A stretch of DNA of 44,907 bases from Candidatus Saccharimonadota bacterium (GCA_014378615.1 JACMNI010000026.1:1-44907), one strand, 5' to 3'. Counted from the first letter of the stretch, positions 6,686 to 15,307 are shown. Notes: generated by a model from the sequence alone, not told the origin. A program made the numbers and translations.

Positions 6686-8601
6686 TGCTAAATCTCTCTA
6701 CGTACAGGAGATTTATCTTCAGCTTGATTTTTAGTCTGCCGCTATTATATATGATGATCTTGGCAAGATTTTTTGGCGACTTGCCTGGCGGTGATTTCAC
6801 ACTATTTGTCTTATCCACACCGGTCCTGATTATTGGCGGCTACCCGTTCTACCGCGGGGCCTGGGCGGCCTTTAAGAACCGTTTCGCATCCATGGATACA
6901 CTAATAGCTGTCGGTACTTTAACCGCTTACTTGTACAGCTTGTACGCCCTGGTAAGAGGCTTAGATGTGTACTTCGAGATTGCAGCGCTATTAATTGTAT
7001 TTATCTTACTTGGTCAGGTTTTTGAAGAACTTAGCAAGCAACGAGCATCAAAGGCCATTGAAAAGTTAGCGCAATTGCAGGCCAAAGAAGCTACGGTACT
7101 CCGACAGGGTAAAGAGATCAAAGTCGCTATTGAAGACCTCCAAAAGGACGACCTAATTATTGTAAAACCGGGTCAAAAGATTCCGACCGACGGTATCATT
7201 ATTGAAGGCAGCTCGACCATCGACGAAAGTATGATAACCGGCGAAAGTTTACCGGTCAGCAAGCAAGTTGGCGCAGCCGTAATTGGCTCCACAATCAATA
7301 AGACCGGCAGCTTTACCTTTAGAGCCACCAAAATTGGTACCGAAACCATGCTGGCCCAGATTATAGAATTAGTTAAACGGGCCCAGAACAGCCGAGCACC
7401 TATACAGCGAGTAGCCGATCAGATATCCAGCTACTTCGTTCCGTCCGTTCTGATATTCGCAGTCATTGTCTTCGCTATTTGGTACGCCTTAATAGGCGTG
7501 GGTTTCGTAGCTGCCATGTTGTATGCCGTATCGGTAATTGTCATCGCTTGTCCGTGTGCCCTCGGCTTGGCAGTTCCGACGGCGTTGATGGTCGGTACAG
7601 GCCGAGGAGCCAAGTTAGGCGTCCTCATCAAAAGCGGCGAAGTCCTGGAAGCGGCCCGTAAAGTCAACTTAGTCATATTCGACAAGACGGGCACTATAAC
7701 ACTGGGGACACCGGTAGTGACCGACGTCCTGGGCGACACGCAAAAAACTTTGCAGGTGGCCGCTGCTCTAGAGGACCGCTCCGAACATCCGCTGGCTGGT
7801 GCCATCATACAAGCCGCCCAAAAAGCAAAATTGCCAATCGTTAGTGTCACGGCTTTTGCGGCTGTTGAAGGCCGCGGTGTAACCGGAGTTTTAGATAAGA
7901 AAAACGTCTTGCTCGGCAGCCGCCGCTTTTTTGATGAGGAAAATATTGATAGTGACAAATTCGAGAACGACATTAAGCGATTGCAATCCGAAGGCAAAAC
8001 GATCGTACTTGTCGGCCAAACCCAAAAATTAATTGGTGTTCTGGCCATCCAGGATAAACCCAAAGCCACCTCAAAATCGGCCATCACTCGATTGAAGTCA
8101 CTGGGCTACCGAACGATTATGATAACCGGCGATAATCAGGCGACGGCCGAAGCCATCGGGCGACAGGTCGGTATCGATGAAATTAAAGCCGAAGTATTGC
8201 CAGCAGGCAAGGCGGCCGAGGTGATAGCCTACCAACAACACTATACTGTCGCTTTTGTCGGCGACGGCATCAACGATGCTCCCGCCCTAGCTCAGGCCGA
8301 TCTAGGCATCGCTATGGGTGCTGGAACCGATGTCGCCATCGAAACCGGAGACATCGTGTTAGTGCGTAATAATCTGGACGATGTAGCCACAGCGCTCCGG
8401 CTTAGCAAAAAAACCTTTGGCCGCATTAAGCTAAATTTATTTTGGGCATTCGCCTACAATGTGGCCGGCATACCAATTGCCGCTGGTGTATTCAGTGGAG
8501 CAGGGCTGGTGCTCAATCCGGCACTTGCGGGACTCGCTATGGCCTTTAGCTCCGTCTCGGTCGTGCTGAGCTCGCTATTGCTGGCTAGGACGAAAGTCTA
8601 G
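6685..8601 (+). CDS. copA: Cu(+)-exporting P1B-type ATPase lacking N-terminal HMA domain
   Basis: The 638-aa protein has all P-type ATPase motifs: TGES in the actuator domain, CPC in the ion path (IACPCALGLAVP), DKTGT with phosphorylated Asp near residue 333, SEHPLAGAI (the HP dipeptide of P1B pumps), TGDN and VGDGINDAPAL. Cu(I)-specific P1B-1 residues are visible in the last two helices: AYN in TM7 and MAFSS in TM8. The protein begins directly with the first membrane helix; the CxxC heavy-metal-binding domain usual at the N-terminus is absent, and no CopZ gene was seen. Metal delivery may therefore use another protein, such as the small Cys-rich protein at 10370 (inference). Confidence 0.95.
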   Translation: MLNLSTYRRFIFSLIFSLPLLYMMILARFFGDLPGGDFTLFVLSTPVLIIGGYPFYRGAWAAFKNRFASMDTLIAVGTLTAYLYSLYALVRGLDVYFEIAALLIVFILLGQVFEELSKQRASKAIEKLAQLQAKEATVLRQGKEIKVAIEDLQKDDLIIVKPGQKIPTDGIIIEGSSTIDESMITGESLPVSKQVGAAVIGSTINKTGSFTFRATKIGTETMLAQIIELVKRAQNSRAPIQRVADQISSYFVPSVLIFAVIVFAIWYALIGVGFVAAMLYAVSVIVIACPCALGLAVPTALMVGTGRGAKLGVLIKSGEVLEAARKVNLVIFDKTGTITLGTPVVTDVLGDTQKTLQVAAALEDRSEHPLAGAIIQAAQKAKLPIVSVTAFAAVEGRGVTGVLDKKNVLLGSRRFFDEENIDSDKFENDIKRLQSEGKTIVLVGQTQKLIGVLAIQDKPKATSKSAITRLKSLGYRTIMITGDNQATAEAIGRQVGIDEIKAEVLPAGKAAEVIAYQQHYTVAFVGDGINDAPALAQADLGIAMGAGTDVAIETGDIVLVRNNLDDVATALRLSKKTFGRIKLNLFWAFAYNVAGIPIAAGVFSGAGLVLNPALAGLAMAFSSVSVVLSSLLLARTKV

Positions 8602-8603
8602 CC

Positions 8604-9176
8604 ATGCAAAGTTTACATACCATTGGACGAGTGATGCGTCATTGGCAATATATTTTGTTCTTTATGTTATTTTGGTTCGTTACTATTACGCTTTTTATTT
8701 GGATTGTTAACCTCAATTTGCTCAGCTATATTTTGGTGACACCTGCTTTAACAGGGAACGGTAAGCTCCGCTTTGTCGCTGATGCGTACGCTAATTATTT
8801 TCGATACATCATTAATCCAATCGCTTTTACTAGCATTGTGTTCTCGATTTTGGTAGCCCTCAATTTCACCTTATTGGTATTTTTATGGAAAGAAGCTGGT
8901 CGTCGGGCCAATTTGGCGAAACAAAACTCCGGCGCTTTTGTAGCTATGTTGGGCGCCCATTGTCTGTCCTGTGGCACCTCATTCGTGGCACCTTTACTAT
9001 CGGCTTTCGTCGGTTCAAGCGCTTATTTAAGCACCGGACGCGCCAATGCCAGCCTGGTATTTGCGACCGCCGCTAACGTCGTGGGTATAATTCTGATTAT
9101 CTGGTCTTTATTTAAGGTGATCGAACAGATCAATGGAAAGCCGGTAATAACGCTAAATAACGCTGTAAGCGTGTGA
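8604..9176 (+). CDS. Four-helix membrane protein with CLSCG motif, copper operon
   Basis: The 190-aa protein has about four hydrophobic helices: residues ~14-40, ~70-95, ~112-135 and ~147-168. A Cys-x-x-Cys motif (AHCLSCGTS) opens the third helix. I do not recognise a named family. It starts 2 nt after the copA stop, so it is in the same operon. The paired cysteines at a membrane boundary suggest thiol-metal binding or redox activity, in keeping with copper handling (inference). The stop codon is TGA, confirming standard code use. Confidence 0.75.
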   Translation: MQSLHTIGRVMRHWQYILFFMLFWFVTITLFIWIVNLNLLSYILVTPALTGNGKLRFVADAYANYFRYIINPIAFTSIVFSILVALNFTLLVFLWKEAGRRANLAKQNSGAFVAMLGAHCLSCGTSFVAPLLSAFVGSSAYLSTGRANASLVFATAANVVGIILIIWSLFKVIEQINGKPVITLNNAVSV

Positions 9177-9201
9177 ATATAACTACCATAAGGAGAATTA
9201 T

Positions 9202-9852
9202 ATGAATAAAACACCTCTAGTAATCGTCACTACAGTGGCCATTCTAGCCATCGCAGGCGGTGGTTTTGCGTACAACCAGCGCCAAGATACTCCGCCCAAA
9301 ACGGCGGCCAGTATGCCGTCAACGGCTAGCCACGACGCCGCATCGCTCAAATTATTAACCGCCCAAACCGGCGAGGCTTTTGACGCAATGTTTATAACCA
9401 TGATGAGCGAACACCACGCGGGGGCGATTGCCATGGCACAAGTCGTCGACGCTGAAGCCGTACATTCTGAAGTTCGTGATTTGGCAGGTCAAATTATAAG
9501 CGCTCAAAATAAAGAATTAGCCGACATGAAAGCCTGGGCTGCCGAATGGAATTATACCTACTATGAGCCTAGTGGTCGTGCCGTCAGTTCTATGTCGGCC
9601 GGTATGAATGGTAAAAGTGGCGAAGCCTTAGACAAGCAATTCTTAACTGACATGGTTAGCCATCACAATAGCGCTCTCGATATGGCCATGTTGTCTGCCG
9701 GCCGGGCCAAACACACGGAGATCAAGACGCTTTCAGCAAATATCTTATCGAGCCAGACGAACGAAATTACGCACATGAAACAGCTAGCCTCACAGTTCAA
9801 TTATGCCATGCCGAGCAACGCCTCTGATGGTCACTCTACAATGATGCACTAG
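9202..9852 (+). CDS. DUF305-family protein with two His-rich halves
   Basis: The 216-aa protein has an N-terminal signal-anchor (residues ~4-22) followed by two tandem DUF305 (ferritin-like helical) units. Each carries a His-His signature: FITMMSEHHAGAIAMA and FLTDMVSHHNSALDMA, plus Met-rich helices (NEITHMKQL, STMMH at the end). DUF305 proteins such as CopM bind copper in the envelope. A good Shine-Dalgarno (AAGGAGAAT) precedes the ATG. It lies 25 nt after the CLSCG membrane protein and is probably the periplasmic or surface Cu-binding component of the module. Confidence 0.88.
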   Translation: MNKTPLVIVTTVAILAIAGGGFAYNQRQDTPPKTAASMPSTASHDAASLKLLTAQTGEAFDAMFITMMSEHHAGAIAMAQVVDAEAVHSEVRDLAGQIISAQNKELADMKAWAAEWNYTYYEPSGRAVSSMSAGMNGKSGEALDKQFLTDMVSHHNSALDMAMLSAGRAKHTEIKTLSANILSSQTNEITHMKQLASQFNYAMPSNASDGHSTMMH

Positions 9853-9883
9853 AGCGACCAAAAAGTACGCTACACTAACTGTG

Positions 9884-10252
9884 ATGGACAAATTTCGATT
9901 TTTCAGTTTTGCGGTGCTTCCAACTTGGTTGGTGCATGTTGGTTTGGTTACAGCCTACAAACGATTTTTTACCGACACCCATGGGGCTGCCTTCCGGCTG
10001 GCATATGCTCTCGAACTTAGTGCAACTTTTACACTTGGCGTTATTATTTATCTGGCCCGAACAAACCACCCCGTGCGAAAAAAGGCTATGATACTAGTGG
10101 TGGTAGGCTTCTTAGCGGTAGTCGATAGCCTCTTGTCTAGGCTAATACCAAGTATCAGAGCCGCCTTCGACCCATGGCACTTTGTAGTCGGATATTCATT
10201 GCTTTCCGTTTGTTTGCTGGCGCTCGTCCAGCGCCACACGGCTAAAAGCTGA
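9884..10252 (+). CDS. Small four-helix membrane protein
   Basis: The ~122-aa protein is hydrophobic, with about four predicted helices and short polar loops (TNHPVRKK between helices). I recognise no family. The ORF track starts at a GTG (9881). The ATG at 9884 is preferred because TACACT (9871-9876) places the expected TSS at or next to it and there is no Shine-Dalgarno, i.e. a predicted leaderless mRNA. It sits between the DUF305 gene and the Cys-rich mini-gene, so a role in metal homeostasis is possible but unproven. Confidence 0.6.
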   Translation: MDKFRFFSFAVLPTWLVHVGLVTAYKRFFTDTHGAAFRLAYALELSATFTLGVIIYLARTNHPVRKKAMILVVVGFLAVVDSLLSRLIPSIRAAFDPWHFVVGYSLLSVCLLALVQRHTAKS

Positions 10253-10369
10253 TGTATATAGTTTAATAATATAATCGAATTGCTGTTCACGGGGCGAAAT
10301 GAAGTAGTAGCTAGAATTACCTTGGTTGGGAATCCGTCGCTGACCGTTATATTAACGTATAATGGGAAA

Positions 10370-10522
10370 ATGACTGATAGTATAGCTCACCGCTGTCCCG
10401 TCTGTGGTTTACACTATGCAGACGAACAAACTGCCAAAGACTGCGAGGAATTTTGTACAACTTACTTTGCCTGTAGCTTAGATATTACTAAACATTCATT
10501 AGAGGCTCTAAAAAGCCAATAA
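10370..10522 (+). CDS. 50-aa cysteine-rich protein at the end of the copper module
   Basis: The track ORF begins at 10280, but the supported start is the internal ATG at 10370: a perfect TATAAT at 10358-10363 lies 6 nt upstream, so an mRNA would begin at this ATG. The protein reads HRCPVCGLHYADEQTAKDCEEFC...FACSLDITKHS, with five cysteines including a CPxC and His residues. This is a zinc-ribbon-like or metallothionein-like metal site, and proteins of this type often accompany copper operons (from memory, not searched). It is a candidate cytosolic Cu carrier, which would matter because CopA here lacks its own metal-binding domain (inference). Confidence 0.72.
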   Translation: MTDSIAHRCPVCGLHYADEQTAKDCEEFCTTYFACSLDITKHSLEALKSQ

Positions 10523-10601
10523 TACGTGCCTATTTTGTAAAAAAGAAATTTAAAATGCCTTAGCAATAGCCCCATATATGCGTTATCCTCTTTGCATTAC
10601 G

Positions 10602-10620
10602 TGGTGACCTCATGGAGAAT
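10602..10620. repeat. 19-bp copy of the tRNA-Glu 3' end
   Basis: The 19 bases are identical to 10787-10805, which encode the CCA end, 3' acceptor strand and start of the T-stem of tRNA-Glu. The identity stops exactly at the CCA terminus. The copy lies 185 bp downstream of the tRNA in its transcription direction, the geometry of an integrase attachment-site duplication, though no integrase is visible. Confidence 0.7.
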
Positions 10621-10693
10621 ATGGCAAACAAGTTGCCATAGAGCTTCTTCCAGTACTCAGTTCTAGCACCTGCGCGCTTCAGTCGCTAGCGCA

Positions 10694-10728
10694 CACCAAT
10701 TGCCACCGCTGCGCGGTTCACCAATTGC
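10694..10728. repeat. Pair of 10-bp direct repeats (CACCAATTGC)
   Basis: CACCAATTGC occurs at 10694-10703 and 10719-10728 (25-bp period). The core CCAATTGCCA of the first copy also occurs in the tRNA-Glu gene. These lie in the otherwise gene-free stretch 10523-10748. Confidence 0.45.
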
Positions 10729-10748
10729 ACTTAAACCCTCCATAAAGG

Positions 10749-10789
10749 CCAAGTAAAACGCCCAGTCGATGACTGGGCGTTTTACTTGG
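10749..10789 (-). terminator. Terminator hairpin of tRNA-Glu
   Basis: A perfect 19-bp inverted repeat with a 3-nt loop (CCAAGTAAAACGCCCAGTC-gat-GACTGGGCGTTTTACTTGG) begins in the encoded CCA of the tRNA and ends with an A/T-rich outer stem. The core AAAACGCCCAGTC/GACTGGGCGTTTT is a classical intrinsic terminator, usable in both directions. Confidence 0.8.
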
Positions 10790-10861
10790 TGACCTCATGG
10801 AGAATCGAACTCCAATTGCCAGGATGAGAACCTGGCGTCCTAACCGTTAGACGATGAGGCC
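10787..10861 (-). tRNA. tRNA-Glu (anticodon CUC)
   Basis: On the minus strand the sequence GGCCTCA...TGAGGTC-A-CCA forms a 7-bp acceptor stem with one G-U pair. The anticodon arm is CCAGG-TTCTCAT-CCTGG with anticodon CTC, and the T-arm contains GGAGTTCGATTCTCC. The CCA end is encoded. The length is 75 nt including CCA. A terminator follows immediately. Confidence 0.95.
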
Positions 10862-11032
10862 AAAGCGCAGGAATGTAAAAATTGTGTTTACATAATTTTA
10901 TGTTCCGAGCATTTGGGCATATATGCGAAGCATATTAGGCCCTAAGCGATAGGCAAATACCCAAAGCCAAAACATAGTAACACATCTGTTAGCGACAGTC
11001 CAGCCGGACGCTGGAAGGGTGATATAATGCTT

Positions 11033-11827
11033 ATGGCAATGATAGCAAAACAAATACAAACTACGTCGCGAAGTTTTATCAAAACCAGCACTAAAGTTAT
11101 AACGCTCGGTGACGGAAAACGCACGACCATACACATTGCTCGCTATCCGCGTGCAACAACCGCCATCAAGTTGATTGCTTTTGACCAGCCCCAAAAACTA
11201 AGCACCTGGTGCTCAGAGCAGGGTATTCAAGAAGCCCTAAGCGGCGGCTTCTTTCTACGCGTTACCGAGCAGCCCCTCGGAGACTTTTGGGTTGATGGCC
11301 ACCGTCTCCCATCTACACCGATTGCCGCTGAATGGGCCAAGCAACGCGGTAGCGCGCACATAAGTAAATCCGGGTATTTACGGCTCGGGCCCCGGCGTGC
11401 GTTCCCAGGTCGCCCAGACCCAAGCGCCAGCCTTCTGCAGGCCGGACCGCTACTTGTGGAGGACGGTAGTTCACTAATAAATGATGCTGATAGCGAGGGC
11501 TTCCGTACCGCCAGCCGCCAGTTCGACAGCGACATTAGCGATGGTCGTTACCCGCGGGCGGCAATCGGCTATAACCAAAACACCATTTTTAGTCTTGCAG
11601 TAGACGGCCGCAGCGACGATGACGCTGGCATGACCCTCAATGAACTTGCCGATGCATTCATTGAGCTGGGTGCCACGTGCGCGTTAAATTTAGACGGTGG
11701 CTGTTCGACCTCACAGATAAGTATTGGGGTTTTCCAAAATAAATCGCGTGGCGGCGGTAAAGAATATAAAGGCGGCTATCCAATTTGTAATGCACTAGTC
11801 TTTCAAGACATAAGTCAAAGTCGTTAA
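11033..11827 (+). CDS. NAGPA-type phosphodiester glycosidase-like protein
   Basis: The ~264-aa protein matches the NAGPA/DUF2233 family: GGFFLRV near residue 65, AIGYNQNTIFSLAVDGR, LADAFIELGATCALNLDGGCSTSQ (the most conserved family block) and a C-terminal NALVF. The family removes GlcNAc from phosphodiesters or is linked to polysaccharide and peptidoglycan metabolism in bacteria; the substrate here is unknown and no clear signal peptide is seen. The track's first ATG (11027) lies inside a TATAAT -10 box (11023-11028), so transcription cannot include it. The start is probably the ATG at 11033 or 11039. Confidence 0.75.
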   Translation: MAMIAKQIQTTSRSFIKTSTKVITLGDGKRTTIHIARYPRATTAIKLIAFDQPQKLSTWCSEQGIQEALSGGFFLRVTEQPLGDFWVDGHRLPSTPIAAEWAKQRGSAHISKSGYLRLGPRRAFPGRPDPSASLLQAGPLLVEDGSSLINDADSEGFRTASRQFDSDISDGRYPRAAIGYNQNTIFSLAVDGRSDDDAGMTLNELADAFIELGATCALNLDGGCSTSQISIGVFQNKSRGGGKEYKGGYPICNALVFQDISQSR

Positions 11828-11933
11828 CCATAAGCCCATTGCTTTAAAGTGTTAAAAAACAGATAATAAGACATAAGAATGTACGTACAAACGACAGACA
11901 GTAATGGGGTAGGATTATTAGCCGGAGCTATCT

Positions 11934-13202
11934 ATGTTTAGTTTCGGCAAAAAAAATAAGTCCAATCAAACCAAAATCCTGACCGCCAACTTACAAGATC
12001 AGAAACAAAAATTTGAGTTGATCGTCAATGCCATCGAAGATGGAGTGGTCTTAATAGATGCCGATAAAGTCATCCTACTTTTCAATCCTGGCGCCGGAAA
12101 TATTAGCGGCTGGGACCCCGATGAAGCCAATGGCCTAAACGCTACCGCCGTGTTGAAGCTAGTTGACGCCAAAAACCAGTTGTACGAGGATAGCGTGAAT
12201 CCGCTATTAGCGGTTTTTGAGCGGGGCCAAAATATTCGTGACAACGCGGCGCTGTTGCTCACAAAGTCGGGGAAGCAGATACCGATCAGTCTTAATGTGT
12301 CGCCGCTTTGGGATGCCAATAAGCAGGTGACTGGCGCCGTCGCTGTCTTTCGTGATGTTGCCGAAGAGCGCGCCGAAGAGCAGCGCCGGGCCGACTTTAT
12401 CAGTACTGCCAGTCATGAAATGCGCACGCCGGTTGCCGCCATCGAAGGCTACTTGGCATTAGCGCTCAATACAAAAGTTACTACCATCGATAACCGCGCC
12501 CGCGATTACTTGGAAAAAGCCCACAGCAGTACCCAGCACTTAGGCCAATTATTTCAGGATCTGCTTACGAGTGCCAAAGCCGAGGACGGTCGCCTAACGA
12601 GCCACCCAGTGGTCGTAGAAATGGGTGCTTTTTTGGAACAGCTCAGCAATGATCTTAAGTTCGCCGCCGAGAAAAAGGGCCTATTTACGGAATTTGTACT
12701 CGGCTCGAGCAAAAGCATCGATGCTAGTGGCGGTACGGGCGGCGAACGGGTCGTACGGCCGCTATATTATGTATTCGTTGACCCCGATCGTCTAAGGGAG
12801 GTTATTACCAATCTGTTCGACAATGCCGTTAAGTACACACCGGAAGGCAAGGTATCTCTTGGCTTAACCGGTGACCCACAAGTAGTGCAAATGTACGTCC
12901 GCGATACCGGCCCTGGTATTCCGGGCGAAGATTTGTCGCACCTCTTTCAGAAATTTTACCGCGTCGACAATTCGGCCACCCGCACCATTGGCGGAACTGG
13001 CTTGGGGCTGTTCATTTGCCGCAAGATAGTCGAGTTATATGGCGGTCGAATCTGGGTAGAGAGCGAGCTCGAAAAGGGCAGCAGCTTCTTTATCAATTTC
13101 CCCCGTCTCACAAGTGAGCAAGCCGCCGCCAAGCAGACACTAGACGCGCAGTCGACCGTCCTCAAACCGATCGATTCTTTAGCCGCCGCCGGGACGCCAT
13201 AA
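11934..13202 (+). CDS. Soluble PAS-domain histidine kinase
   Basis: The 422-aa protein has no membrane segment. It has a PAS domain (about residues 20-140, IVNAIEDGVVLIDADKVILLFNPGAG), a HisKA helix with phospho-His near residue 161 (SHEMRTPVAAIEGYL), and a HATPase_c domain (LFDNAVKYT, DTGPGIPGEDL, GGTGLGLFICRKIVE). A ribosome site (GGAG) precedes the ATG by 7 nt. Its neighbour 87 nt downstream is a receiver protein, the likely partner. The signal must be cytosolic and sensed by PAS. The small Gly-rich insertion (SGGTGGERV) between the HisKA and ATPase parts is a minor oddity. Confidence 0.9.
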   Translation: MFSFGKKNKSNQTKILTANLQDQKQKFELIVNAIEDGVVLIDADKVILLFNPGAGNISGWDPDEANGLNATAVLKLVDAKNQLYEDSVNPLLAVFERGQNIRDNAALLLTKSGKQIPISLNVSPLWDANKQVTGAVAVFRDVAEERAEEQRRADFISTASHEMRTPVAAIEGYLALALNTKVTTIDNRARDYLEKAHSSTQHLGQLFQDLLTSAKAEDGRLTSHPVVVEMGAFLEQLSNDLKFAAEKKGLFTEFVLGSSKSIDASGGTGGERVVRPLYYVFVDPDRLREVITNLFDNAVKYTPEGKVSLGLTGDPQVVQMYVRDTGPGIPGEDLSHLFQKFYRVDNSATRTIGGTGLGLFICRKIVELYGGRIWVESELEKGSSFFINFPRLTSEQAAAKQTLDAQSTVLKPIDSLAAAGTP

Positions 13203-13289
13203 CGGAGGCGGTGCAAGCTAGCGAGCCGGCCACGATTGCTGTACAATGAAATCAAACATAAGCGAAATATAACTACAGGGGTGTAATAC

Positions 13290-14612
13290 ATGTCAAAAGT
13301 AATGCTGGTCGAAGACGACAATAACCTACGAGAGATCTACGAAGCGCGCTTACAGGCAGAAGGCTACACCATTGTTACTGCTCACGACGGTGAAGAAGCC
13401 TTGGTAGTCGCTAAAGCCGAGCAACCCGACCTGATTATTTCCGATGTTATGATGCCCAAAATTAGCGGCTTCGAAATGCTCGACATTTTACGTAACACCG
13501 AGGGCTTAAAAGACGTAAAAGTTATTATGTTAACCGCCCTAGGCCAAAGCGACGATCAGCAGCGCGCCGACCGCTTGGGCGCCGATAGCTATCTTGTAAA
13601 ATCACAAGTTACTCTAGAAGATATTGTCAAAGTGGCGAGCCGCTTGCTGGGCGAAGAAGAGGCCGAATCACTGCCTGAAACCGATACACCACTAGTTGCA
13701 CCGATTGTGGAAACGCCGGTCGCAGATGTAGCACCCGTAGCAGCTCCTGTCAGCCCAGCGCCAAGTGAGCCGGCGGTCGTAGTACCCGATCCACCGGTAG
13801 TTGTAACGGAACCAGCTGCTGTGCCGGCCGAGCCGCCGGTTGCAATACCTACACCTGCCCCTGTAGTCGAACCGCCTCAGAGTGCAGCTGTTCCTGCTCC
13901 TGCGCCGACACCAGATACTGATGAAGCCGCGACTACAGAAGCCGATTTTATTAAAAATCTCGGCGCGTCTACCGAAGCTACCGCTGCCCAGCCAATGGCC
14001 GACGAAGCCGCTACTGTTGAGGCTCAGATAGCCGAGTTCGCCAACGCCAACACGCCTGCACCAGTCGAGGTCATAGTGCCTAGCGAAGCACCGGCTGAAT
14101 CTCAAACCACACCCGACGCATCAGCCGCACCTGCCACACCTCCGGTGCCTGTGCCAGTTGAGCAATTTGCTGCTACGCCAGCTCCCGACCTAGCCACATC
14201 CGTACCGGCCGCAGCGCCAAGCCCGCAATCCGCCGGCAACGACGATGTGCTGGCTACAGCCCTAGAAAGCCTTACCGGTGAAGCACCCGCTCCAGCACCA
14301 GCCCAGGCAACAACCAGCACAGATTCAGCTGCAGCGACCGAAACCACCGCCAAAGGTGGTAATCGGATTATTGCGCCGCTAGACGCGCCGGTTAAGCCCG
14401 ACATCAATACACTCCTCGCCCTAGAGGAAGCCAAAGAAATTGCTGCCAGTGCGCCAATTAGCTCACCGACGGCCACTACTCCGACTGTTACGCAATCAAC
14501 TGTCGCTCCCACAACCACAAGCGCACAACCAGTTAACACCCCAGCTGTACCGCCGGCCGCTCCACCAGCCCCAGCCAGCCAGCCCTTCGACCCCAACAGC
14601 ATTGCGCTCTAG
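13290..14612 (+). CDS. Receiver protein with ~310-residue Pro/Ala/Val-rich tail
   Basis: Residues 1-120 form a canonical receiver domain: VEDDNN acidic pocket, phospho-acceptor Asp52 (IISDVMMP), MLTA, and Lys in SYLVKSQ. The remaining ~310 residues are dominated by P, A, V, T and acidic residues with no predicted fold, e.g. repeated PAPAP and VVVP runs, and short less-biased islands (ADFIKNLGAS, NDDVLATALESLTGEAP, NTLLALEEAKEIAAS) that could be binding helices. No DNA-binding domain is present. A ribosome site (AGGGGTG) precedes the ATG. It probably acts as a phosphorylation-dependent scaffold for the upstream kinase pathway (inference). Confidence 0.85.
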   Translation: MSKVMLVEDDNNLREIYEARLQAEGYTIVTAHDGEEALVVAKAEQPDLIISDVMMPKISGFEMLDILRNTEGLKDVKVIMLTALGQSDDQQRADRLGADSYLVKSQVTLEDIVKVASRLLGEEEAESLPETDTPLVAPIVETPVADVAPVAAPVSPAPSEPAVVVPDPPVVVTEPAAVPAEPPVAIPTPAPVVEPPQSAAVPAPAPTPDTDEAATTEADFIKNLGASTEATAAQPMADEAATVEAQIAEFANANTPAPVEVIVPSEAPAESQTTPDASAAPATPPVPVPVEQFAATPAPDLATSVPAAAPSPQSAGNDDVLATALESLTGEAPAPAPAQATTSTDSAAATETTAKGGNRIIAPLDAPVKPDINTLLALEEAKEIAASAPISSPTATTPTVTQSTVAPTTTSAQPVNTPAVPPAAPPAPASQPFDPNSIAL

Positions 14613-14638
14613 ACAGGCAACCCCTACACTTAAGCCCA

Positions 14639-15307
14639 ATGCGTATCAATAAGTACATTGCCCAAAGCACCGGTATCAGCCGCCGGATGGCCGATAGGGC
14701 CGTCGCCGCTGGTCGGGTTACTATAAATGGAGTGACTGCCGAGGCAGGATCGGCCGTTAGTACCGACGAAACCGTCCAGCTTGACGGCCGTACTATTACA
14801 CCCGTTGTCAATACCGTAACCGTGATGTTCCATAAACCCGTCGGTTGCGTCGTCAGCCGTGAGGGGCAGGGCAGCTTAACCATTTACGACTTATTGCCCG
14901 ATGAATACCGCCTGCTCAAGCCGATTGGTCGCTTAGACAAGAATACGTCTGGTTTGTTACTGCTTACAAACGATGGTAATTTGGCTAATGAGCTCACCCA
15001 CCCGCGCTACGCCAAAACTAAAATTTACGAAGTTACGCTCGGCAAACCATTAGAACCGCTCCACCGCCAGATGATTAACGACCACGGCATCAACCTAGAA
15101 GATGGCAATAGTCAATTGCAGCTAGAACGTATTGCCGACGGTGACGACACGCGCTGGCGCATCACCATGACAGAGGGCCGCAACCGCCAGATCCGCCGCA
15201 CCTTTGAATCACTCAATTACTACGTTGCGGCCCTCCATCGTACCCATTTCGGCAGCTACGCCCTCGGCGACCTGCAGCCGCGCCGCGTACAAGTTATAAC
15301 GCCGTAG
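14639..15307 (+). CDS. RsuA/RluB-family rRNA pseudouridine synthase
   Basis: The 222-aa protein has an N-terminal S4 RNA-binding domain (MRINKYIAQSTGISRRMADRAVAAGRVTING) followed by the catalytic fold with the family motif PIGRLDKNTSGLLLLTNDG, in which the Asp is the catalytic residue. It also has LTHPRYAKTKIYEV and the C-terminal EGRNRQIRR. It isomerises a uridine in rRNA; RluB, RluE and RsuA specificities cannot be separated by eye, although the S4 domain favours RluB/RsuA. TACACT lies 8 nt before the ATG with no Shine-Dalgarno, so the mRNA is predicted to be leaderless. Confidence 0.9.
   Translation: MRINKYIAQSTGISRRMADRAVAAGRVTINGVTAEAGSAVSTDETVQLDGRTITPVVNTVTVMFHKPVGCVVSREGQGSLTIYDLLPDEYRLLKPIGRLDKNTSGLLLLTNDGNLANELTHPRYAKTKIYEVTLGKPLEPLHRQMINDHGINLEDGNSQLQLERIADGDDTRWRITMTEGRNRQIRRTFESLNYYVAALHRTHFGSYALGDLQPRRVQVITP

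Noticed and set aside
10280-10369. N-terminal extension of the Cys-rich mini-gene in the track
   Set aside because: The extension contains the TATAAT promoter; transcription should start at the 10370 ATG.
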